DNA from: JAJDAH01 sp964487605
Lineage (GTDB): Bacteria; Myxococcota_A; Polyangia; Polyangiales; Polyangiaceae
Length of the DNA stretch: 64,000 nt
Direction of reading: 5' to 3'
NCBI GenBank assembly: GCA_964487605.1
Contig: CAZARU010000006.1
Span: 60,899-124,898 of the forward strand
This document shows, piece by piece, positions 8,019-16,173 of this stretch. The notes beneath the pieces are model-generated. The model was not told the DNA's origin, made no database searches, and worked only from the letters and a program-made list of their open reading frames with translations. Made by a program: the position numbers and the translations under genes. Every line of letters starts with the position of its first letter. Position 1 is the first letter of the stretch.

Positions 8019-9287
8019 ATGACCAGGCGGCGGACGCGCGCGACCGCCGCTGCCGTCGTGGCCGCCGTCGCAGTCGTCACGTGGTTGCTGCTCCGCCCGC
8101 TCGGTGTCCACGATCCGCGGCTCGAGGTGGCGGCGGCGTTCCCTCCTCCGCGCGAGGTGCCGCGCGTGGTGCGGTACGTGCCGGAGAGGGGCGGTGTGGC
8201 GTTCGGGCTCGTCCTCGAGGCGGAACGGGGGATGCCGCGGCGAATCCTCTCGCTCTCGGCGCTCGACCCGCGGCTCGGCTCGAGCCTCGTGAGCTTCGCC
8301 GCCAAGGGCGGCTTCGAGCTGGCGGCACGTCTGGTGGCGACGGCACCCTCGTCCCTTCCGTCCGCTACGCTCGACGAGCTCACGGAGAGCCAGCTCTCAA
8401 CGCGGCTCCTGTCGCCCGTGGACATCTCGGCCGAGCAGCTCGAGAGGGGCGAGCGGCTCGTCGTCGCCATGGGGCTCAACTACGCGTCCCATCGGGAGGA
8501 AACGGACCGCGACACCGACGTGCTGCTGTTCGCCAAGCACGCTGCGGCGACCGGAGCGTATGCGGACGTTCCCGTGGGCACCGCTCCGGACGGCAGCGCT
8601 CGCGCGCTCGTGGACTACGAGGTCGAACTCGGTTTCGTGCTGCTCGAGGACACCGACCTCTCGCGCTTGCCGGCCTCGGAGGCCGAGCTCCAGCAGAAGG
8701 TCGCTTTCGCGATCGTGAATGACGTGTCCGATCGCGTTCCGATCATCGCGGACCCCGACCGCGGCTACACGGCCGGAAAGTCGGAGCCGGGCTGGCTGCC
8801 CGTGGGACCCTGGCTCGTGCACGGACGCCACCTCCCCGTGGGCGCTCGCGGCTGGCCCGATCTCGAGCTCGGGCTCTCGGTCGTCGACTCGAGAGGCGAG
8901 GCCGTCCGCCAGCGGGCGTCGTCGGCCGACCTGCTCCGAGGTCCGCTCCAGATCCTCCGGGAGATCGCCGAGCTGCGCGACGACGCCATGGTGGACCGCG
9001 CCGGCACGCGCCGTCCGACGTACGTCGAGCGCGGGAGCGGGCGCTCGTTGCCCGCCGGCAGCCTGGTCATCACGGGGACTCCGCGCGGCACGGCCATCGA
9101 GGCGCCGACGGGCGCCGACTTCGTGGCGCTGGCCGTCAGGGCCGGATTTCGGCCTGCGGCGGCGCGAGCGGCGTGGGCCCGTCATTGCGAGCTGCATCGC
9201 CGCGCCATGGGCTTCCTCTCGCCTGGAGACGTCGTCGCGGCCGAGATTCAGGATCTCGGCCGCCAGCGATTTCGCGTCGTCCCCTGA
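8019..9287 (+). CDS. membrane-anchored fumarylacetoacetate hydrolase-family protein
   Basis: This 422-residue protein has one N-terminal membrane helix (about residues 9-26) and then an FAH-fold domain. GLNYASHREE and the metal-ligand motif DYEVELGFV are clear, and ITGTPRGT near the C-terminus is the typical FAH end motif. Family members hydrolyse or decarboxylate acylpyruvates or keto acids with Mg2+. Most are soluble, so the anchor is unusual and would put the enzyme outside the cytoplasm if the helix is a signal anchor. A start after the helix would lose only that segment. The substrate cannot be assigned. Confidence 0.8.
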   Translation: MTRRRTRATAAAVVAAVAVVTWLLLRPLGVHDPRLEVAAAFPPPREVPRVVRYVPERGGVAFGLVLEAERGMPRRILSLSALDPRLGSSLVSFAAKGGFELAARLVATAPSSLPSATLDELTESQLSTRLLSPVDISAEQLERGERLVVAMGLNYASHREETDRDTDVLLFAKHAAATGAYADVPVGTAPDGSARALVDYEVELGFVLLEDTDLSRLPASEAELQQKVAFAIVNDVSDRVPIIADPDRGYTAGKSEPGWLPVGPWLVHGRHLPVGARGWPDLELGLSVVDSRGEAVRQRASSADLLRGPLQILREIAELRDDAMVDRAGTRRPTYVERGSGRSLPAGSLVITGTPRGTAIEAPTGADFVALAVRAGFRPAAARAAWARHCELHRRAMGFLSPGDVVAAEIQDLGRQRFRVVP

Positions 9288-9299
9288 CGGTGCTTTTGC

Positions 9300-9305
9300 T
9301 ACAGT
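9300..9305 (+). promoter_or_regulatory. possible -10 box of the thiC transcript
   Basis: TACAGT lies just before the TPP aptamer, so transcription would start near 9311-9312. No convincing -35 box is visible. Confidence 0.4.
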
Positions 9306-9308
9306 GAG

Positions 9309-9392
9309 CCCGTCGCTCGGGGCGCAGCGCCCGTCGCTGCTGAGATGCACCCGTGGAACCTGATCCGGCTAGAACCGGCGGAGGGAAGCGGG
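9309..9392 (+). ncRNA. TPP (thi-box) riboswitch aptamer
   Basis: The conserved thi-box elements appear in order: CTCGGGG at about 9316, CTGAGA at 9340-9345, ACCTGATC at 9358-9365 and GGGAAG at 9383-9388. CCCG at 9309 pairs with CGGG at 9389 as P1. It lies directly upstream of thiC, the classical target. Binding of thiamine pyrophosphate should switch thiC expression off. Confidence 0.93.
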
Positions 9393-9401
9393 AACGTCGT
9401 C

Positions 9402-9433
9402 GCTCTCTCCGGCCAGAAGCAACAGGAGAGAGC
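9402..9433 (+). promoter_or_regulatory. Shine-Dalgarno-sequestering hairpin (riboswitch expression platform)
   Basis: A perfect 9-bp stem (GCTCTCTCC with GGAGAGAGC) and a 14-nt loop bury the AGGAG ribosome-binding site that sits 9 nt before the thiC ATG. This is a translational off-switch placed right after the TPP aptamer; no terminator U-tract follows. Confidence 0.75.
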
Positions 9434-9437
9434 ACGA

Positions 9438-11168
9438 ATGACCCACCGAAACCTGCCGCTGCGCGGAGCGGCGAATCCCTCGTCCCTGGCACAGGGCACG
9501 ACGCCCGGTTCCTTCGCACTCCCCGCCGCCATCGGCCAGGCGCGCAGCTTCTCTTCGCCCGATACGCCTGGCATGCCGGCGCCCAGTGACCGGACCGCCT
9601 GGGACTTCATGCCGCCGGACTGGACCCTCCGTGACGGACGGTGGCTTCCCCCCCACGGCTTCGTTCCCGTGACGCAGCTCGAGCACGCGCGGCTGGGCGT
9701 GGTGACACCCCAGATGCGACGGGTCGCCGAGCGCGAGCCGCACCTCACCGCCGAGCAAGTGCGCGACGAGGTCGCGGCGGGCCGCATGATCGTACCGGCG
9801 AACGTCCACCACCTCGGGTGGCAGCTCGATCCCATGGCGATTGGCCGGGCGAGCAGGACCAAGATCAACGCGAACATGGGCGCCTCGCCAGTCTCGTCGA
9901 GCACCGAGGAGGAAGTGGAGAAGCTCCGCTGGGCCGAGCGCTGGGGCGCCGACACCGTCATGGACCTCTCCACCGGAGGTGATCTGGACGCGTGCCGTGC
10001 GGCGATCCTGCAGGCGGCTCGAGTGCCCATCGGCACCGTCCCCGTCTACTCGATGATCGTGGGGCGGAAGATCGAGGAGCTCGACGCCGACGTCATCCTG
10101 GCCGGCCTGCGGCACCAGGCCGAGCAGGGCGTCGACTACTTNNNNNNNNNNATAGGCATCGTGAGCCGCGGCGGATCCCTCCTCGCCAAGTGGATGTTGC
10201 AGCACGGGCGCCAGAACCCGATGTACGACCTCTTCGACGAGATCTGCGACATCATGCGCGCGCACGACGTGTCGTTCTCCCTGGGCGACGGGCTCCGTCC
10301 CGGCGGCCTCGCGGACGCGACCGACGAAGCGCAGCTCCGGGAGCTGGAGACGCTCGGGACGCTCACCGAGCGCGCCTGGCGCAAGGGCTGTCAGGTGATG
10401 GTCGAAGGGCCGGGGCACGTTCCTTTCGATCAGATAGAGTTCAACATGAAGCACCAGCGCCGCGTCTGTCACGGAGCGCCGTTCTACGTGCTCGGGCCGC
10501 TCGTGACGGACGTGTTTCCCGGTTACGACCACATCACGAGCAGCAGCGGCGCGACCGCGGCGGGCTACCACGGTGCGGCGATGCTCTGCTACGTCACTCC
10601 GAAGGAGCACCTGGGTCTACCCAAGCGTGACGACGTCAAGCAGGGGTGCATCGCGTACAAGATAGCTGCCCACGCCGCGGACGTCGCACTCGGCATTCCC
10701 GGGACGCGCGACTGGGACGACGACCTGACGAAGGCGCGTGCCGCGCTGAACTGGGAACGTCACTTCGACCTGGCCTTCGACTCCGACGTGGCGCGCGCGT
10801 TCCACGACGAAGACCTCGACGTGGACACCGACTTCTGCGCCATGTGCGGCCACGACTGGTGCTCGGTGCGGATCTCCAAGGAGATCGTCGAGTTCGCGTC
10901 CGGAAAGGCCGTGGGGTTCGAGCGCGGCGCGGTCGCTCAGTCACCGGCGCTCACCGAAGCGCAGCGGGCCATCCTCGAGCAGCGTGGCGTCCTCGACGCC
11001 GGCGAGCTCCATCGACTGGCGACCAAGACTCGAAGGGCCGTGGGGGCCGGTGTCGGCGCCAAGGCCGGCTGCCACAGCGACGTCACCTCGTCGGACGGCG
11101 CGAAGTCGCTGCAGGAAAAGCTCGTGCAGCTCCGGCCTAGCGGCGATCGCGATGCGACACGCCCCTGA
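9438..11168 (+). CDS. thiC: phosphomethylpyrimidine synthase
   Basis: ThiC is a radical-SAM enzyme that turns aminoimidazole ribotide into the HMP-P pyrimidine of thiamine. The [4Fe-4S] motif CAMCGHDWC lies near the C-terminus, and KINANMG, GDGLRPG and EGPGHVP are ThiC landmarks. The ATG at 9438 is chosen because it follows the riboswitch and has AGGAGAG upstream. As drawn it has 576 codons, but 10 Ns at 10142-10151 interrupt it. Other ThiC proteins have about 20 residues between VDYF and GIVSRGGS where only about 4 fit here, so real coding sequence is missing at the gap. Confidence 0.95.
   Translation: MTHRNLPLRGAANPSSLAQGTTPGSFALPAAIGQARSFSSPDTPGMPAPSDRTAWDFMPPDWTLRDGRWLPPHGFVPVTQLEHARLGVVTPQMRRVAEREPHLTAEQVRDEVAAGRMIVPANVHHLGWQLDPMAIGRASRTKINANMGASPVSSSTEEEVEKLRWAERWGADTVMDLSTGGDLDACRAAILQAARVPIGTVPVYSMIVGRKIEELDADVILAGLRHQAEQGVDYXXXXIGIVSRGGSLLAKWMLQHGRQNPMYDLFDEICDIMRAHDVSFSLGDGLRPGGLADATDEAQLRELETLGTLTERAWRKGCQVMVEGPGHVPFDQIEFNMKHQRRVCHGAPFYVLGPLVTDVFPGYDHITSSSGATAAGYHGAAMLCYVTPKEHLGLPKRDDVKQGCIAYKIAAHAADVALGIPGTRDWDDDLTKARAALNWERHFDLAFDSDVARAFHDEDLDVDTDFCAMCGHDWCSVRISKEIVEFASGKAVGFERGAVAQSPALTEAQRAILEQRGVLDAGELHRLATKTRRAVGAGVGAKAGCHSDVTSSDGAKSLQEKLVQLRPSGDRDATRP
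10142..10151. other. assembly gap (10 Ns) within thiC
   Basis: Ten undetermined bases replace part of the conserved FTIHAGV segment of ThiC. The frame happens to be kept, but by comparison with the family roughly 45-50 bases are missing. The N-run is therefore a placeholder, not a measured length. Confidence 0.95.
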
Positions 11169-11204
11169 TTGACAGGGAGTGCGGCGGTCGCCGGAAATTG
11201 GCGT

Positions 11205-12059
11205 TCAGCTCGGTTGAAGCAGGCCCCGAAGCTCCTCGGGCGCGACGCCGTACTCGGCGCGGCAGTAGCTGCACGAGATCTCGAGCACCTCTCCGTCCGC
11301 GATCATGTCCTCGAGCTCGGGCCGGCTCAGCGTGGTGAGCGTCGCCAGCATTCGCACCCGGGAGCACCAGCAGCCGAACTCCACCGGGCGCTTCTCGAGC
11401 GGCGTGTACGGCATGTCGCCGAGCAGCTCGTCGATGAGCGTCGTCGTCGAGAAGCCACCGCGCGACAAGAGCGCCTCGATGCTGGTCAAGGACTGAAGGC
11501 GCGAGGTCATGGCCGCCAGCGCCTCGCGCTCCACTTCGGGAAGGAGCTGAACGAGGTAGCCTCCCGCCACGTGCACGTGCTCGGCGTCCACGATCGCGCC
11601 GACGGCGATCACCGAGTCCACCTGCTCGGAGGTTCGCAGATAGTTCATCAGCGCACCCGAGATCCCGCCGAACTCCGGCGCCGCGACCACGCCCTGCAGG
11701 ACACCCCCGCCCGGGAGCGATCGCATCACCCGAAGCCGAGCACCGTCACCGAGGACGAGGCGCTCGGGGGCTTCGACGAGCCCTCGCGTGGAGCCCGACG
11801 GGTGGGAATCCGCCACGATCTGGCCCCCCGTGGCGCCCCGCAGCACCCCCTGGACGCGAAGTGTCGGCGCCATCGTCTCCCGGAACAGCACGGCGCCCGT
11901 CAACAGCTCGCCGAAGTGGCGGGCCGTCGCGTCACGAGCGGACTGTGCCTCGACCGCTCCCCTGACCGTGCGCGTCGTGTCCGCGACGATGACGCGGAAC
12001 CCGCCGTCATCCGTCATGACGCGGACGATCGAGTCGGCTTCTGCTGATTCGGCAAGCAC
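11205..12059 (-). CDS. hslO: Hsp33 redox-regulated chaperonin
   Basis: Hsp33 is a cytosolic holdase switched on by oxidation of its zinc site. The four zinc Cys are present as CWC (FGCWCSRVR) and CSYC near the C-terminus. The N-terminal domain includes LLTGAVLF and the GGYLVQLLPEVE motif. I use a GTG at 12059 (284 residues), which puts IVRVMTDDGGFRV where other Hsp33 proteins begin. A GTG at 12146 would add 29 poorly conserved residues. The gene is convergent with thiC (36-bp gap) and divergent from the large repeat lipoprotein. Confidence 0.92.
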   Translation of the reverse strand: MLAESAEADSIVRVMTDDGGFRVIVADTTRTVRGAVEAQSARDATARHFGELLTGAVLFRETMAPTLRVQGVLRGATGGQIVADSHPSGSTRGLVEAPERLVLGDGARLRVMRSLPGGGVLQGVVAAPEFGGISGALMNYLRTSEQVDSVIAVGAIVDAEHVHVAGGYLVQLLPEVEREALAAMTSRLQSLTSIEALLSRGGFSTTTLIDELLGDMPYTPLEKRPVEFGCWCSRVRMLATLTTLSRPELEDMIADGEVLEISCSYCRAEYGVAPEELRGLLQPS

Positions 12060-12258
12060 CCGGTGCTCAGCGGCGGTGGCGCTTCGCCGCCCCTCGACTC
12101 TGCGACCAACGCGTTTCGTCTGCAACGCGGCGCCACGTACACCCACCTACACGAGGGCGTTCGTCGGCCGGCGGTCCGAACCGGCGGGTCGCGTCGAATT
12201 CTCGCCGTGCGGGGTAGTCGCCTCGCGCGGGACGGATGCTTTCCGACAGCCTGCGCGG

Positions 12259-12264
12259 TAGAAT
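12259..12264 (+). promoter_or_regulatory. possible -10 box for the repeat lipoprotein
   Basis: TAGAAT lies in the 284-bp gap between hslO and the divergent lipoprotein. It would give a leader of about 70 nt that contains the GAAGAGGG ribosome-binding site. No good -35 is visible. Nothing else coding is seen in the gap. Confidence 0.3.
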
Positions 12265-12343
12265 CGCGAGAACATTTTCGCACTCGACGTGCGGGTTCTT
12301 TTTTCGGGGGCGGTAGACGACGCCCCGACGGTGAAGAGGGTAG

Positions 12344-15300
12344 ATGAGCCACCCGACAAGAAGCATCGACGCGCGAGCAGCAGCCACCTTGGTCTTCGGT
12401 GCGCTCGGTCTCCTCGCCGCGGCGTGTGCCTCCGGCAACGAGGCGACGACCAGCGGTGGTGGCGGCGGGACCGAGACCGATGCGAGCTCCGATAGCGCGG
12501 GGTCGAGTGGGACCGCCGGAACGAGCTCGGGAGGCGTCGGTGGGTCTTCGGCCGCGGGCGGATCAGCAGGTGTCGGCGGGAGCTCCGCTGCGGGTGGCCT
12601 GGCCGGTCAGGGCGGTGACGGCGGCGTGGCGGGTCAGTCGGGCTTCGCGGGTTCCGGTGGCTTCGCCGGGGCGGTGGACGGCGGTGGCGACTCCGACGCT
12701 GCGGTGCCTTGCGAGCAGATCGCCGAAGTGTGCAACGGCCTCGACGACAACTGCAACGGTACCGTCGACGAGGGCGACCCCGGGGGCGGCGCGGCCTGCA
12801 CCGTTCCCGTGGTCCGGGGGCTGTGCGCGGAGGGGATTACCGGCTGCCAGCTCGGGCTCCTCGACTGCTTTCAGGTGAACACGCCGTCGCCGGAGGAGTG
12901 CAACGGACTCGATGACAACTGCAACGGTGCCGTGGACGAGGGGAACCCGGACGGTGGTCAGCAGTGCCCGACGGGCCTGCTCGGGATCTGCGCCGTGGGC
13001 ACGTCGAAGTGCGCGACGGGAGCGCTGGTCTGCGAGCAGAATCTCCAGCCCGGAAACGAGGTGTGCAACGGCCTCGACGACGACTGCGACGGCGTACCCG
13101 ACGAGGACTTCGGTGGCGGCTCACCCTGCACCGTCGCGGGGTTCCCGCCCGGGAGTCCGTGCGCTGCGGGCCTGACCAACTGCCTCAGCGGCCAGCAGGG
13201 CTGCACCCAGGTGACCCTCGCCGCGCCCGAGACGTGCGACGGCATCGACAACGACTGCGACGGTGTGCTCGACAATCCGGCCGTCCTGAACGGCCAGTCG
13301 TGCAACACGGGGAACATGGGCGTCTGCGCCATCGGCAGCACCCAGTGCACCGCGGGGACGCCGAGCTGCGTTCCTTCGGTCACGCCCGGGGCCCAGACCG
13401 AGACCTGCAACACCCTGGACGACAACTGCGACGGCATCGTGGACAACGTGCCGAACATCAGCCTGGAGTGCGGCGCGAAGAACCCGCTGGCGCAGAACGT
13501 CACGGGCTGGGGCTGCACCACGGGATTCTGTCAGGTCACTTCGTGCTCGCCGGGTTTCAGCGACTGCAACGGCGCCCCCGGCGACGGCTGCGAGATCAAC
13601 CGCAACAGCAACTCCGCGCACTGCGGAGGATGCGGCAACGTCTGCAACTCCACCAACGGGACGCCGATCTGTGCGGGTGGCGTCTGTGGAATCGCGTGCA
13701 ACGCGGGGTTCGGCGACTGTGACGGCAATCCCGACAACGGCTGCGAGACGAACACGAACTCGAGCACCAGCAACTGCGGCACGTGTGGCACAACTTGCAC
13801 GAATCCGGGCGGCTCCACCCAGTGCACTGGTGGCAATTGCCAGCCCGTCTGCAACGCGGGCCGCGCGAACTGCGACGGAATAGCGACGAACGGGTGTGAG
13901 GTGAACACCAACACCAGCACGTCGAACTGCGGCGCCTGCAACGCGGCGTGCGTGAACCCGAACGGCACCACGAGCTGCGTGTCCGGCCAGTGCTCGCCGT
14001 CCTGCAGCTCCGGTTTCGCCAACTGTGACGGAAATGACGCCAACGGCTGCGAGACGAACCTGAACACGACCACGAACCACTGCGGGCAGTGCGGTCGGGT
14101 GTGTCTGAACCCGAATGGCACGACGAGCTGCGTCGGGGGCACCTGCACTCCCGCCTGCAGCAGCGGCGCCGCCAATTGCGACTCGAATGCCGTCAACGGC
14201 TGCGAAACGAACACCAATACCGATCGAGACAACTGCGGCGCCTGCAGCGTGTCCTGCACCAACTCCTGCGGGTCCACGACCTGCAGCTTCGGTACGTGCG
14301 CGCCGACCTGTGGTGCGGGCTGCGCGAGCTGCGACGGCAACCCCGTGAACGGTTGCGAGACGAACCTGCAGTCGAGTCTGACGAACTGCGGTTCCTGCGG
14401 AACGACGTGCGTGAACCCGAACGGTTCGACGACGTGCACGGCCGGCACCTGCGTGCCGACGTGCTCCGGGACGTTCCGCAATTGCGACGGCAACCCCATC
14501 AACGGGTGCGAGACGGACATCAACTCGACCGTCAATCACTGCAGCCAGTGCAACAAGCAGTGCGTGAATCCGAACGGCTCGACCACGTGCGTCTCCGGTA
14601 CGTGCACACCGACCTGCTCCGGCAGCTTCCGGAGCTGCGACGGGAATCCCGACAACGGCTGCGAGACGAACACCGCGTCCGACGTGAACAACTGCGGGAA
14701 CTGCGGCACGGTCTGCACGAACCCGAGCGGATCGGTGGCGTGCGTCGGCGGAGTCTGCCAGCCCGGGTGCAACCCAGGCCGGGGCGACTGCGACGGCAAT
14801 CCCGCCAACGGTTGCGAGACCGACACGACCACCACCTCCAACTGTGGTGGCTGCGGCGTCATGTGCTCGAACGCGAACGGCTCCACCTCGTGCATCGGTG
14901 GAAGCTGCGTGCCCTCCTGCTCGAGCGGGTGGGGGAACTGCGACGGGAACCCGAACAACGGCTGCGAGACCAGCACCAACACGACGACCAACTGCGGCGC
15001 GTGTGCGCGAGCCTGCTCGACTGCTGGTGTGGCCACGGCGTCGTGCTCGAACGGAACGTGCAACTCGAGCTGCCAGTCAGGGTTCGGGAACTGCGTTCAG
15101 CCGATCGCGCCCGGGTCGGATGACGGCTGCGAGACGAACACGAACAACAGCACGAACAACTGCGGAACCTGCGGCACCCAGTGCACCAACCTGAACGGGT
15201 CCACGCAGTGCATCGGCGGGACGTGCGCGCCGAGCTGCAGCACCGGGTGGGGGAACTGCGACGGAAACCCGAACAACGGCTGCGAGACCAGCATCACGAC

Positions 15301-16060
15301 GACCACGAACTGCGGCGGATGCGGGCTGCCGTGCGTCAATCCCAACGGCACCACGACGTGCAACTCTTCCGGGGCCTGCGTGCCGACCTGCAATCCGGGG
15401 TTCGCGGTCTGCTCGGGCGACCCGCGCGCGGGCTGCACGGTCAACCTGAACACCAGCGGCACCAACTGCGGTACCTGCGGCACCAACTGCAGCAGCCCCC
15501 TCCCTGCGCAGGCGACCGCGGCGAGCTGCAACGGCTCCGGTGCCTGCCGCGTCGATGCGTGCCAGACGAACTACTACAACATGGACAACCAGTACGCGAA
15601 CGGTTGCGAGTGCCTGGCGGACTCGGTCCCGAACACCTGCGACCTCGCGAGCACCTCACCGGGCACCATCGGCATCGGCGGTGCGGTCACCATCAGCAAC
15701 AACCTGACGCCGACCGGCGACACGGACTGGTATCGCGTCACGTTCACCCAGTCGGCGAACTGCAGCTACGGCCCCGCCATCAGCGTGACCAGCGGCGCGG
15801 TGCTCATCGAGGTCTACACGACCTGCACCGGATCGACGCCGGGCGTCCCGTACACTTGCGGCGCCGGGAACTCGGGCGCGTCGTCGTCCATCTCGAGCTG
15901 GAGCTTCGGATATTCGGCGACCTGTGGGAACCTGATGACCATCGACCCGACACCGGTGAACGGAACCTTCATCCAGTGGCCCGCGACGATCTGGGTGCGC
16001 GTGAAGCCTGCGGCCTCCGCCAGCGGGTGCATCAACTACTCCATCCTGTTCGACGGCTGA
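12344..16060 (+). CDS. large Cys-rich repeat lipoprotein with MopE motifs
   Basis: This 1238-residue protein is predicted to be exported and lipid-anchored (signal LLAAAC, Cys28). A Gly/Ser-rich linker runs to about residue 120. Then come five MopE-like putative metal-binding motifs of the CNGLDDNCNGTVDE type (about 130-370). About 13 tandem repeats of 40-50 residues follow (about 400-1050), each with CDGNPxNGCETN, NCGxCGxxC, NPNGTTxC and CxPxC. The last 190 residues are a different domain with a PTGDTDWYRVTF segment. The repeats have many regularly spaced Cys and must be disulfide-rich, so they fold outside the cytoplasm. It is probably a long surface stalk or adhesin; that role is inference. 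The ATG has GAAGAGGG upstream. Confidence 0.85.
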   Translation: MSHPTRSIDARAAATLVFGALGLLAAACASGNEATTSGGGGGTETDASSDSAGSSGTAGTSSGGVGGSSAAGGSAGVGGSSAAGGLAGQGGDGGVAGQSGFAGSGGFAGAVDGGGDSDAAVPCEQIAEVCNGLDDNCNGTVDEGDPGGGAACTVPVVRGLCAEGITGCQLGLLDCFQVNTPSPEECNGLDDNCNGAVDEGNPDGGQQCPTGLLGICAVGTSKCATGALVCEQNLQPGNEVCNGLDDDCDGVPDEDFGGGSPCTVAGFPPGSPCAAGLTNCLSGQQGCTQVTLAAPETCDGIDNDCDGVLDNPAVLNGQSCNTGNMGVCAIGSTQCTAGTPSCVPSVTPGAQTETCNTLDDNCDGIVDNVPNISLECGAKNPLAQNVTGWGCTTGFCQVTSCSPGFSDCNGAPGDGCEINRNSNSAHCGGCGNVCNSTNGTPICAGGVCGIACNAGFGDCDGNPDNGCETNTNSSTSNCGTCGTTCTNPGGSTQCTGGNCQPVCNAGRANCDGIATNGCEVNTNTSTSNCGACNAACVNPNGTTSCVSGQCSPSCSSGFANCDGNDANGCETNLNTTTNHCGQCGRVCLNPNGTTSCVGGTCTPACSSGAANCDSNAVNGCETNTNTDRDNCGACSVSCTNSCGSTTCSFGTCAPTCGAGCASCDGNPVNGCETNLQSSLTNCGSCGTTCVNPNGSTTCTAGTCVPTCSGTFRNCDGNPINGCETDINSTVNHCSQCNKQCVNPNGSTTCVSGTCTPTCSGSFRSCDGNPDNGCETNTASDVNNCGNCGTVCTNPSGSVACVGGVCQPGCNPGRGDCDGNPANGCETDTTTTSNCGGCGVMCSNANGSTSCIGGSCVPSCSSGWGNCDGNPNNGCETSTNTTTNCGACARACSTAGVATASCSNGTCNSSCQSGFGNCVQPIAPGSDDGCETNTNNSTNNCGTCGTQCTNLNGSTQCIGGTCAPSCSTGWGNCDGNPNNGCETSITTTTNCGGCGLPCVNPNGTTTCNSSGACVPTCNPGFAVCSGDPRAGCTVNLNTSGTNCGTCGTNCSSPLPAQATAASCNGSGACRVDACQTNYYNMDNQYANGCECLADSVPNTCDLASTSPGTIGIGGAVTISNNLTPTGDTDWYRVTFTQSANCSYGPAISVTSGAVLIEVYTTCTGSTPGVPYTCGAGNSGASSSISSWSFGYSATCGNLMTIDPTPVNGTFIQWPATIWVRVKPAASASGCINYSILFDG
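13550..15495 (+). repeat. about 13 tandem Cys-rich protein repeats (120-150 bp units)
   Basis: Direct repeats encode units with CDGNPxNGCET followed by NCGxCG and CxPxC. Units differ at synonymous and variable sites, so this is an old protein-level repeat array rather than a fresh DNA duplication. One unit (near 15090-15140) has an insertion (QPIAPGSDDG). Confidence 0.85.
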
Positions 16061-16173
16061 TCTCGGCGGCCCGGCCGGTTTCACCTGGGCGAAGGCGCTC
16101 CGCTGCCCGGTACCAGCTCACCCCTCCAAACCCGGTAGGAACTTCGGGTGGGCGGTATTAGCGTCCCATCGGC

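Noticed and set aside
5815..8022. A 735-codon open frame opposite lgt and the membrane kinase
   Set aside because: Both minus-strand genes have complete catalytic motifs; the opposite frame has none.
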